From positions 23,596 to 87,595 of the forward strand of contig JAYKYS010000082.1 in the NCBI GenBank assembly GCA_036924285.1: a stretch of DNA of 64,000 bases, given 5' to 3'. Below are positions 1 through 12,000 of this stretch, piece after piece (the stretch's first letter is position 1; each line of letters starts with the position of its first letter). The notes under the pieces were generated by a model. It was not told where the DNA came from. It was given only the letters and a program-made list of their open reading frames with translations, and made no database searches. Made by a program: the position numbers and the translations under genes. The stretch is from Asterella californica (Eukaryota; Streptophyta; Marchantiopsida; Marchantiales; Aytoniaceae).

Positions 1-3000
1 CAGAGGACAGTCAGCAGTGGAAGTAGAATGTTTGACAGGTCTGCTGGGTCATTTGACGCCCGGTCCTGGACTTCTGTTCACATGTGCGATTGCAGCAGCT
101 GTCTGTTATGCACTTGGATGCTGCTACCTGAATCTTGAGTGGATGTCACATACCCTAGGGCATACACACATGCTAAATGGGTATCATAATCAGATGATAT
201 GGTCTGATGTGCTTTAACAACTTGCTGAGCTGACCTGGCATGTTTGATCCAAGCTGCTATTCTGTGCTGCACATTGGGGCCAGAGTCATCCCCGCGAGGG
301 ATCAGCCGGGGGGTGGCTGCTTCATCTGGGGACCCATCAGGTAGGGTAGGAGTGATGGCCCCTGACCGTGCACCTGACTCAGCGCAAGGTGGTAAATACG
401 GTGTGTAAGGGGATCGATGCGCCTATACTTAGCACGGTCTGCCAGAACTGGTTCAGGCGCCTCCAGTATAATGACCTGGTCTGGCACATAACCAGCAGCT
501 TGCAGCGCTTCTGCCTGCAAATGCACAAAACACTTGTCTGGGAAGGAGACACGGACACATGTGCAGCACACAGCAAACCTGATAGTGCATCTAACCCCCT
601 TTTCCCCACCCTGCACTATCATACCATCCCCCCCTACTCACCACTGGAGCTCACTTGCTCCTCCCCTCCCCCTCCCCCTTACTGCCTTGCCATCCCTCCC
701 AGCCCCACTTTCTGTCTTTACGTCCCTTGCTGAGGATACATTGCTCTGGAAAGAGAACACAGGGGCTGCAGTCACCCTAGCTGTGGGCTGCAAAGCATTA
801 GCATCAGAACTTGATGTTATCATTTTTAATGTTGTACCTGTGTCAAGGTGTGGGGGAAGCCATCAAGCAGCCAGCCAGCCTGTATGCAGTCTTGCTGTTG
901 CAGCCGCTGACTGACCACTTCCAGATATTTGCTGTCTGGAATCAAGCCTTCGCTCTGGAGGATCTCCTGCAGGAGGGCATCCCCAGCTGCTGCCCTGGCT
1001 TGAAGCAGGGGCCCTACCTGAATGAGGGGCATGCCCAGGCTGCCTGATAGAGCCTGGCAGTGACTGGTCTTGCCGCTCAAGGAGGACCCAGCACCATCAC
1101 TCTGCATGCAGTACATGTGTGGTCACACCCCCACTGTGGTGGTACCTGGTGTGCCATCGTGGTCGTATCTGGTGTTATTGTAGACCCATTCTGGATGCAT
1201 CTGGTGTGGTCACTGCCCCATTGCGGTTGTATCTGGTGTGGCTATATATCTCAATGTGACTGAACCATGTGTCAGGAAGCCTCTATGTGCCTTGGGCATT
1301 TCTTCACAGGAAATGGCACTGCCCGGGAGCACATATGGTCATGTCCCTTGTTTCAGCAGCCACTTCTGCAAAGTGTGCTTGCATTTATGTTGTGCCACTC
1401 TGAACTGCACAATCATGGGCAGATGAAGAAGCCTGGTCTGTCTGGTCTGGTCTGGGCTGACAGGGTGTTGTGCAACTGCAGTGGCAATGCAGTGCAGTTT
1501 TGACTTCATGTGAAAAGTCGGCCAAGGGCCTCGTGTTGCACAATTTCCTGCATTTGACGTTTCATACCTGAGAAGGATGACCTGAGCAGGAACATTCACT
1601 GGCCTCTATATCTTGTGTCCTCCCCCCCCCTGCCCCCCCCCCCCCCCATACACCCACACCGTGCCGGCTTTGCGACTCTGCTCACTTCACGTTGGCATCA
1701 CATCAGTGGAAGCACAGGTGCAGAACGCAACTCTCTGTAAAGGAGCATAGTCTGCAGTCAAATGCATGGGCGCTCTGCACCCCGTCATGTCTGAGCAGGC
1801 TGACCTGAAAGGCTTCTGCCCATACTGGCGGGAGGCCAGGTCCCAGGAGGGGCGGCCATAGCCCCATACCTGGGCCATAGGGAGGGCCTGGGGGTACTGC
1901 AGGCTGACCTGCTCCAGCAGGCGGTAGAAGGCTTGGCGCAGGGCAGGCCCGCCACTGCCCCCCACTGGCACACTGACGTCCACCAAGCCTTCTTGTTGCA
2001 GTGCTGCAACTTCTGCTTCAGCAGCCTGCCGCAATCAGATGGTCAAGTCAACACAAGAGATGTGCATAAATTACAAGTATGGGAAGAGACAGAGGCTACA
2101 GGTCGGTGTTGCAAATGTGCCTAGCAAGTGAACGATGGGTTCATGGTGGCTGTCTTGTTTGGTTGTGGCTGTCCTACCTGCTGCCATACATGCTTTGGTG
2201 CTGAAACCTGGATGACACGGTCAGAGGGGGGCTGTAGTGGGAGCGTGAGGAGGGTGGCAGGGGGAAGAAGGGGCAGAGAAAATTTTGATGATCATGCTCG
2301 TCTTGGCACAGCTGGGCTCAGTTTTGGGTGGGGCCAGGGGAGGGGAGGACAAGATGCTCACTTGGGTTTCACTCAACAGCGGAAATGCTTGTAATGTGCT
2401 TAGAAACAGACAGCCCTTGAGCCAATGGGCCGTTGCCTTTGACTCAATACCCTTTAAGCCAAAGGGCACAAAGATCACACAGCAGTGATTTTGGCTGCTG
2501 TGCAGATGACGATCATGGAGGCAGGCTGCGTCTTCAGGTCACATGCATTGTGACCGTATACTACACGCCACTGTCTGTATTACACGCCACACTCCATATT
2601 ATACATTGTAATCTGCACTGCACCTCAAGTCTGAATGAATTGCTGCACCTTGATGTCGTGTGCATCCTACATCGCAATCTGCGTCACATATTCATGTCCA
2701 TGTTACCTGCAGCAGCAGGCGGGCTGCCTCTTCAGGCTCATATCCTGGCAAGGGCTTGTCAGCCAAGGCGGCTTGGATGTTGTCCAGCATGGTTTGGCTG
2801 GTGTGGGGGGCCAGACCCACATAGCATGCCTCAAAGCCTTGCTCCCTCAGGGCTTGCACATCTGCTGCGCGGTCCACATCCACCACACACACCTAGCCAC
2901 ACCAGCAGCCTCAGTGCTGTCCAGTGTGTTGTTTTTACTCTATGCAGTGTATGCACTATACTTGTACGTCTACGTTATGGTATGTGTAGTACTTGCGTAT

Positions 3001-6000
3001 GCCACTGGTGCCTGAGCCTGAGAGGGTCTGACCGTTGTGCGTCTTCAGCTGGGATCTGATCCTCCCGAGCAAATCTTGACTAGCAAACACATAGGTCGGA
3101 ATGAATGAATGAATGTATGGTGCAGAGGGATTGCCATCTGGCTCGCACACATACATCCCCGTTGGACATGGTTGCAAGCATCCCGGCAAGCTGCTGCAAA
3201 CCAAAGCTGCTGCACAGGCATGCTGCATTGTGCAACAGCAAGGAAGGCTTGAGTGCAATGTGACAGACAGTAGCGGTTGACTGTGGCATGCCCCATGGCG
3301 ACACTGGCTTGATATGTGACACACACAGGGGCATTGTCCAGGAAATGTGAGGCAGGCTGTTGACTCACCTTGTTCTGGCACTGAACAGCCTGCACAGCTG
3401 CTTTGGTGATGCCGTACATGTGACCACATGCGTGCTCTGACAGCAGCAAGTGGCCCTGCCTCTGCATGGCTTCTGCCTCCTCTGAACTTACTACCTGCCA
3501 CAGGAAATGCCAGCACTCCGTCAGCTTTCAGTCTAGCAGCAAGACCGTCAGCTCCGTGAAGGAGTGCTATGTAGCTGCATCGGATCAGTGGTGGATTGAG
3601 CAATAGTGCTTCAGCCATGGGTTGCCACCGCTGCAGGTAAAGAAGGATGAGTGGGGGGTCATACAGGGGGGGGGGGGGGGGGGGAGGGGCAGGGCGGGAA
3701 GGGAAAGAGGGCAGGTTGGGGGGAGGGCGGATGAAGGGGTGGGGCAACAAGCTGCCCAAAATGTGGGGAGTGCCACAGCACAAACCACGTAACCCTGTGA
3801 AGCATTGTATCTCATGCATTCTTGCTGTACATATCAGCAGCAATGAGGTGGCAAAAGGTCTTGGGAGGCGAGTTGGCAGCAGCTACCATTAATGGGCGGT
3901 GCCTGGTATATGTATGTCTGTTGTATTGCTTCTTAAAGGCATGTCATGTGCATTGGTCTTTACTCCTCTGCACCAAGAACACAGCTTTTCCGTACATGCA
4001 CAGTTTGCACATTTGTTCATCTGATGTAGCTGCTGGCCTCAAACAACATGCACCAAGCCAAATGAAACTGCTGTTGACCTTGAAAATGGGGCTGGCTTCA
4101 GCGGTGTCGCCCCTGGCTTTGGTTGTGACCATCTCAGGCAGTGCAAGCTTGTCCCCATGCTCCCTAAGGAGCCAACGCAGCAATTCCCCTTTACGGCAAG
4201 CTGCACCAAAGGGCCCTGCTAGCACCAGGGGCTTGCTTGCTGGGGCCACAATGGTAGGGCTGTGCCCTGCAATGGCCTGCTTCAAGGCGATGTACATGGC
4301 GTCGATGGCTCCCTCCGATACTGTTGCTGCAAAGCATGCTGATGCATCCTGTATACACATTGCAGCTTGTCAGCAGCAGACTTGCATTTGATAGTGCCAG
4401 GGTGTGACACGTTTGTGTCAGCAAGGTTGGCATTTCATGCTGCAGTGGCCCCTGAGCTCTTCAGGAGCTTGACCTGTCATCTATCATTACTAGTGTTGCT
4501 TTGAGAAACGTGTGCTATTTGAGATCAGGTCCTAGCAAAAGCACATGCAGCACACAGGGCTGAATACTGCCTTGGAGCTCATTGCCAATTCTTATGGCCA
4601 CAACTCAACTCACACTGTCTGCTGCACAAAACCAGCATGCCTGGGACTGCATGGGGAGACAGCTAACCGCTCACAGGTGCATGTGTTCCCTTGCAGCATT
4701 GTGTGTTGTTGGCGAGTTGCATCAACAGCCGTGAATACTATTGCATGCAACATGCGCAACATGTGCTCTGCTGTAACTTGTCTGTCTGGAAAACCCAACC
4801 AGGCCCCCCTCCTGCAGCAGCCCTACTTTTCTTACAGTGGCATAGCGTAGTGTCCTTGCCGGCAACGCAGAACACCACTGATTGCAGTTGTGCGTACTCC
4901 TGAATTTGATTAGTGAATGTATGAAATGACGTATGATGAACAGTGATGTGGGACACCACTGGGCACAATGACTGGCATGCTGTCACAGAATTGCTGAGCT
5001 GTGAGTGCTGCAGCTGTGACCAATTGAGCTGGTCGCCATCTCTCACCTTGGCCTTTTCAGCTTCAGCAGTCGCTGCCTGGATGGCCTGTTGCACCTGGGG
5101 CTCTTTGATGCCGGGAGGAAGCCCTGCCCTGACAGCCTGAGCTAGCCCTGCCCCTGGGGCTAGGTACACCTTCAGGGCCTTTGGCACTGCAGCTGCCAGG
5201 GTCCTTGTCACATCCAGAGACAAGATGCACATTTTGCCCTCATTGGCTACCTGTACACACACACACAGCCACGCTCTGTCGTTCTCAGGCTGGAAGAGAC
5301 AGGTCTTCACAGTGTCATATTATCTTTTCCTTCCTTTCTGTTGTTCTGCAGTGCAGTGTAATGTGCAAGCGTATGCCAATGCTAGCACTCTTGCCTGCAT
5401 CGAGGTGCTTGTGGCTGCAGTCGCTGCAGACCGGCATGCACAACAACATCAAAAGTGCACCTCACAGCACTGTGCCTGAGTGACTGACATACTTTGACCA
5501 GTGTGCAGTGATAGCAAGCAATCAATCTGTTGCTCATGCTTGACAGGATCCAAGCCTACATGCAAATGACACATACTCCTCTATTTTGGTCTGTGTCTGT
5601 CATTACGCCGCTTTTGTATCTAAATCTGTGTTTCAGTCATATGCGTCATACTGTATCCGTTTCTGCATCTGTCTCTGCCGTGTACATTCTACTGCAGCCA
5701 GATCTACATCTGTGTTTCTGCCATGCGCAATACACTGTATCTGCATCTGATCCTGTGTCTGTCCAATCACATGCTACACTCTGGATCAGCACTTGTATCT
5801 GTTGCTGCCATGCCCCTCACGTTCCACCCCCCCCCCTCCCCCATGAGGACTGCCTTAACCCAACCCCCCCTCCATGCTACCAAGTCATCACATGGCGCTT
5901 GTCAAGGAGTCAAGCATGCACACCCATCCACTGTGAGCAAGAAGGCGCATGAAGGTCCAGTCACGTGCAGCACGCTGGATCAGCAACAGCATCTGAGTCT

Positions 6001-9000
6001 GTTGGTGCCAATGCACACTCTCTTCAAAGTCTTCTCCAGGAAGCGTTGCCGTTACATTGTGAGCAGGGACGGCACATGCAGTTGCAGACCTGGTGAAGGC
6101 TGGTGGCAGCCGTGCCTGTGAGGGAGCCCCCCGGGCCCTCGCTCCACTCCACCAGCTGACCCTCATCTGCCATCTTCTGCATCACCTCCTTCTTCACAAA
6201 GAAGAAGTGCACGCCCTCCACCTCGCCCTTTTCAGGCTTCTTGCTGGTGTGCCTGGCACCATCGCATCACAGTGTGAAACCTTTGTGATGAGTGCCAAAG
6301 CACAAGTTGCAGATGAGGCTCATGCAACGCTGGCAGCTTGAGCTGAAGTGTGGGCTCAGACCCTGCCAGACACCCTCTCTTCTGCTGGCTGACTGTTATA
6401 CAGTCATGCATTGGCACAGAGTATGGTCCTGGACCAAGTGCAGCAACTCTGGCAGTCAGGCCAGCAGCCCAACGCATGAATCAGGATGAATGAGCATCAC
6501 CTGACTGCACATCCAAATTTGCTGGGATAGTCTTGCACGAGCCGGGGCGGTGAGTGTGTATCTCTTGAGCTGCCTGTGACACTGCACAGGACCAACGGAG
6601 GCTGCAGTTGGGGTTCACCCCTGGGGCTGCTACCATCTGCCCTCTCACTGCTGCTCATCAGGTCTGGCCGGTACCTACAGCATAACCATGTTCATTCCGC
6701 CCAGAGGGGCAGCAGGAAGAGCAGGGAGGAGGGCAACAAAGGGGTGGGGAGCCGGAAGACAGGGAGGATAAACAAGAAGCGGGTGAGCCAAAGGATTGGA
6801 GGCAAGCACAGAGCAGGAGAAGGAAGAGACATGACAGGTTGTTACATATATAAAGGCTGTCCTTGATGCTGCGACAGGCAACTGCTGGTACAAAGGGAAC
6901 AGGTAATCAAGCACGTGAAGGTACACAAAAAACATTATAGCTTGCAAAGAAGGAAAGTTAGTACTTGTGAACATGCTTGTGAACAGTGAAAGGCATGCTT
7001 GCTGAGCAGGCAACAGACGTGGCACAGCAAGCTTGAGGCCGTGCCCTGCAGCCATGAATTGCACTCAGCTGTGATGTTGACAGGACAGCCAGGACGATAT
7101 GTCAAGTAGAAGAAGAGCATGCAGCACCTGGTCAGCAATTCTGTCAGCTCTGTGCATGCCTGATCCACGCTGCTTAGCACCTGCACAGCATTACAGGGTA
7201 GAGCAAGAGCATAGGGGCCAAGGATAGAGCCAGAGTGTATTATGTGTTGGGCTCAAGGAGAGATGCACGCTCCTGACTGGTAGATGTGTAGATGAACGAG
7301 TATCTGATTGCATGACTGTCAATGCTCAAATCCCGCCCTCTTCTTCTCCAAGCACATTAGATTGTTCCCAAAGAAAAGCGATTACCAGCTTGTGATCAAA
7401 GGTGTCGCTGCTTTGTGCGAAGTCCCAGTCTGCCTGTGCAGCTGCAACCTGAGCATCAATGAGTCCTTGTGGCCCTCTTCAGCTGCTGCTTTACTTCAGC
7501 CTCAAAAGCCTGCATGAGGTAGCAGGCAACTCGCAATCGGGACACCAGTAAGAAACTCAAATTCCTAACTATGGCAGTACACAAGCTTCAACACACTGAC
7601 AGCATGGGAAATGCCTTGAGAGCAATACACGCAAGACTGTTGATACTCATGGCGCCAAAAACCCTGGCATTTGCAAAGGGTAAAGCCTTCAGCAGTTGAT
7701 GCAGCGCCCGGGACAGGTGGCACATTATGTGAATAATATCATTTCATACGCCTGCTGACTGAGGCCAGAAAGGCGCTTACACTAGCAGCACTTTGGCAGC
7801 CACTGCTGGTTCCCAAACCACTTGTTTGATCCTGCTGACATGCATGTCACCACGAACCCGCAGCAGCGGCCTTCCAGTGGTCCAGTGATGAAGGATGCGC
7901 ACTCAACTCTTCTGGCAGGTAGCAACCGATGTCGCTCGCCAGGAGATGCTGTGCTTAGGCAAACGCTATACCTCGGGGCTTGCAGGCGTCAGGAATATGC
8001 ACCAGCAGTCCAAGCCCCTAGTCCTGGCTGCCTGGGCCCCTCCCACATCAGTCAGCAGCAGAGGGATCTTGCCCTGTGCTACAGCTGCGTCCACACTGCC
8101 CTTGGTCACACCTTGCCGCTGTTGGGCCAGGGCGTTGGTCAGGGGGTCGCTGTGCTGCTCCACCAGCTCACCACTTTGCTGGAGCCTCTGCATGGTAAGA
8201 GCACAGGGACGTTGGACATGACCAACCTTTTGCATGGTAAGAGTGCAAAGGGGGTTGACCTTCGCCAACTTGAAGCTTTTGCATGGTAAGAGTACAAAGG
8301 GGGTTGAACGTGACCAAGCTTTGGCATGTTAAGAGTATAAAGGGGTCAAACATGGCAGGGCTTGGCTGGTGTAGCTGCGGTGGCAGCTGTGCATAGCGAC
8401 GTGGTGGTGGGTTTCATTTCACTGAGGCAGAAGCTGTAGATTGCTGCTTGTAGTTGTTGAGTCAGCAATGGATGCTAGGGCACAGCTGCTGCGGAAGCTG
8501 CACTTGCGTACATGGGCTGTAAGTTCAGTCATAATATGTCATATTGTGACATGATGATCATGTCTGGAGAGCAGGGGATGATGGCTGTTTGATGCTGATG
8601 GGCTGGCCACTGTAAGCATCAGATGCACATGCAAAGCCGCCACTCTCACTTGAAACTCAGCAGCAGTGATGATGACATTGCCGCCAGCCTGAGGGTCCGC
8701 GTAAGCTTCACTTGGGGCAGCTTGGCCATAGGCAGGCGTGCTGTGTATGCACACCAGCTGGAAAGCCTTGGGGAACTCCTGCACCAGCTGCTGGGCCAGC
8801 TGCGCCTTGCTGACAGTGGATGGGCCTGGATCAGTCAACATGCACACCATGTCAGCACCTCATGAGGTACGCCCTGCCACTGTGACATGCAAACCAATAT
8901 GGGCATGACTGTGTGGCCCGGGGGGGGGGGGGGGGGGGGAGAGGGGGCAATGCTGGGCCAGCTGATGGGCTGCTGACAGTAAGGCCCTGGAGTTGTTGAC

Positions 9001-12000
9001 GTTTACACTGGATAACTGTCAGCAGCTAAGCAAGAACACTCTCCCACTTTGTTTCAGGGCCACAAGCCTTGTCCATTCTGTGTTGCATGCATCATTTGCA
9101 GTGTGATATGCAAACAAGCATGGACAAGGTGATGCGGCCCTGAAACAATGGCAGGAATCTTGGTGCAGTGTGCGTGCCATGGCAACGCAATTGCTCAGAC
9201 TGACCTCTTTTGAGCAGCATGGTTTTGATGTAAGAGTGCCACAGCCGCAGAAGCATGCCAGGAGCCTTTGATTGCCAGCACTAAGCACCTAGCAGACCCT
9301 CAGGATAATTGCATGTTGTGAACGAAGCAGCCCATGTCTGTCACAGACTGGCATGCAAGCAGGCCCCGCTCACCAGCAATGAGTACCGGCTTGAGGATGG
9401 GCTGTTCCACAGAGGTGCCAGCTATGAGATCAGCATAGTCCAGCACATCAGCGGGAAGCCCTTGCAGCTTGTGCCTGACTGCTGGGCTCAAGGTGGCCAC
9501 AGCACGTTGCAGACCGCCATAGGCAGCCTGAAGAGAGTCGTTCTGGACAGTGACATCAAAAAGTCCAGGTGCGGCTGCACTGGAGACCTGCTGTTGCGCC
9601 CAAACCAGCCGCTTCTGCAGCGTGGCTTCCGACTCGCTCATTCTACACACACAGGCCGAGACTGAAGCCTGCTGCAGATTCAACCTCACTGCTGTTTCGA
9701 CGTGATTTCAGGTGAACAGCAGGAGAGGAGAGGAGCTTACTAGATGACACCAGCTTGTGATGTAAACAGATCTGAAGTTGTTAGAGGTACTTGAATGCAG
9801 CATCAATCACGCAATGCATGATGTCAGGACAGCAGGCCAGGGCGCGAAGCATGAACCATGACAGGAGCATGTCAGCTCTGAAGCATGACAGGAGCATGTT
9901 GCATGAGGGACAATTGTGAATGCACAGCGCCACTCCCTATATGCACATATGCAGCTTGCCTGAGGCTCTGTTGCTGTGCCCAGGCTTCCATTGATGCAGG
10001 TGCGATGTACACATACACAGCGGACACAAGGCTGTTGGCCTTCAGTGACAGCACACCCTGCATGTCGACCCTGACGATGCTCACACGCCCTGCAGCAGCA
10101 TCAGCGGAGCGTCTTGGGGTGTGAATGCAGCACAAGTTGCATGCAGCTTTGGCACAGCAACCTGCTCTGGTGCATACAGGCTTTAATTAGCAGTGTATGC
10201 ACTGCCATGTGAAGCAGGCAGACTGTATATGCATGTGCCAATGCATGTGGCATCTTGACCCAGCTCAGAATTTTACTTTATTAGGCCTTTAGAGTGTTTT
10301 TCCAGACGTGGGAAATGAGAGAATTCCCCTGCCTGCTATGGTATGTGCTTCAATGACCTGACCAAGCAAATGTGCAACCAGACTGGCATCATCACCAAAT
10401 GGAAGGGCCTTCCCCTGAGGATCCAATCTTTGGCTGTTTGTGCGGCAAGCGCAATGCAAATCTCAGAGAAGGGTCAACAGAGGTTGTCAGACTGCATATG
10501 CGCCATGCAGTTGTGTGTTTTGAGTTCAGAGAAGTTCTGACGCAGCAGATGTACCACCAACCTCTGAGAAGACTTGACATAAACATCGTAAGCATCATCG
10601 GACCTTCAGTATGAACATGAAAGGCGGGGGTCACCTGTGGCTGCCATGCTGCTGATAGCACTGAAAGCAATGCCAAACATGCCAGAGCCGTGACACCCTT
10701 CAACTGTGTTAGCCTCAAGAAACTTGCCAGCCTCCTGGTCTGCTTGCATATTATCTGGCATGACAAAATTATATGTCCTCGCCTTGTACCTCATCCTCCT
10801 GCAGCAATGCAGCCATTTGCCTTGTGTCAGGAAGTGTAGCTCTTAAGTGTAAGAGCTACACGGCAGCCAGGTGCAGAAAGCAAGGAAAGCATGCGCAGAA
10901 AAACCCACAACCGCACGTGTATCATGTCATAGTTCAACTTGTCTCATGAAGATTGATGCAGCAAGACCAAAAAGAAACAGTGAATATATGTCAGCTGGCT
11001 GACCTGAGGCCACTGCATAGCAATGATAGCCACCGCCTTCACCCAAGCACACTCAATAACAGCACAACTTGATTCTGCCATTCCCTAGTGCCAGGACAAA
11101 ACAGTCCAAGGTAGGGGACGGCTCACCAAGGGTGTGCGGCTGCTGTGCGTGACAATCCTGCCTATGCTACTGGAATGCTGTGCAGTAAGCTGCTGCATGA
11201 GACTCTTTACAGGCAGGCCTGATGGGCTGCACAGCACCAGGAAACTGGGCCGCTTGAGCTTGTCCCGGGCTTGACCTTTGAGATGCGCCATCGTCATTGC
11301 AGGCCCTGCTACACCTGGACCCCCTTGCTCACATGACTCGCGCAATCTGTCATACAGTGCAGGAACCCTGCAGCAACCAGGTGGCTTTTCTCATGTTCTC
11401 TGACATTCAGTTACATTTATCACTTTTTTCTGTGAGTATAAACACAGCATTGTTATCATCGTTGTTATTTGTAGAGGTGATGATAATTAGCTGCTCCGGT
11501 CTTGGCTACGTTTGTGGAGCCGCACTTGATTGTCTTCTGGCAGCATTGCACAACAGCATGGGGCTGCTTGCATCAAGGACTGCATGCACTGCATGCCAGA
11601 AATGCTGGACCTATCAGACATGTAGAAAAGCTGGCAAGTTGATAACAGAGGAGCATCATGTAGCATTAAGACGACACTCGCCACAACAGATTCCACCAAG
11701 TTCTGCCGACTTGAGTGACAAGGCACAACTCAGCAAAGCAATCTTGCTGTGCCTGAAAGCGGTACGACGCTGTGAAGGGTGTGAATTGTAAGTAGAAGAT
11801 TTGTACCGCAATACTGGGGCCATGCAAGGGGTCTGTGAGATTTTCCTGCGGCCAGCCTGTAAGCCACTGGAAAGCTGCCACTTGATGCCACAAGGACATG
11901 TCCAGAACCTGCAGTGAGCCAGCAAAGCTGTCAAGAGATGCAGGGCTGGAAGCAAGCTGGGCTACTGGGGATGAGCTTGGCCTGTCTCACATCACTTTCT

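Noticed and set aside
3494..3630. Minus-strand open segment with RWQPMAEALLLNPP
   Set aside because: GK-like domain 4 is continuous without it; exon 4348-4079 joins 3494-3369 in phase 0.
8188..8345. Regular spaced repeats reminiscent of a CRISPR array
   Set aside because: Repeats are imperfect, spacers are themselves related, and the host is eukaryotic. It is an intronic minisatellite.
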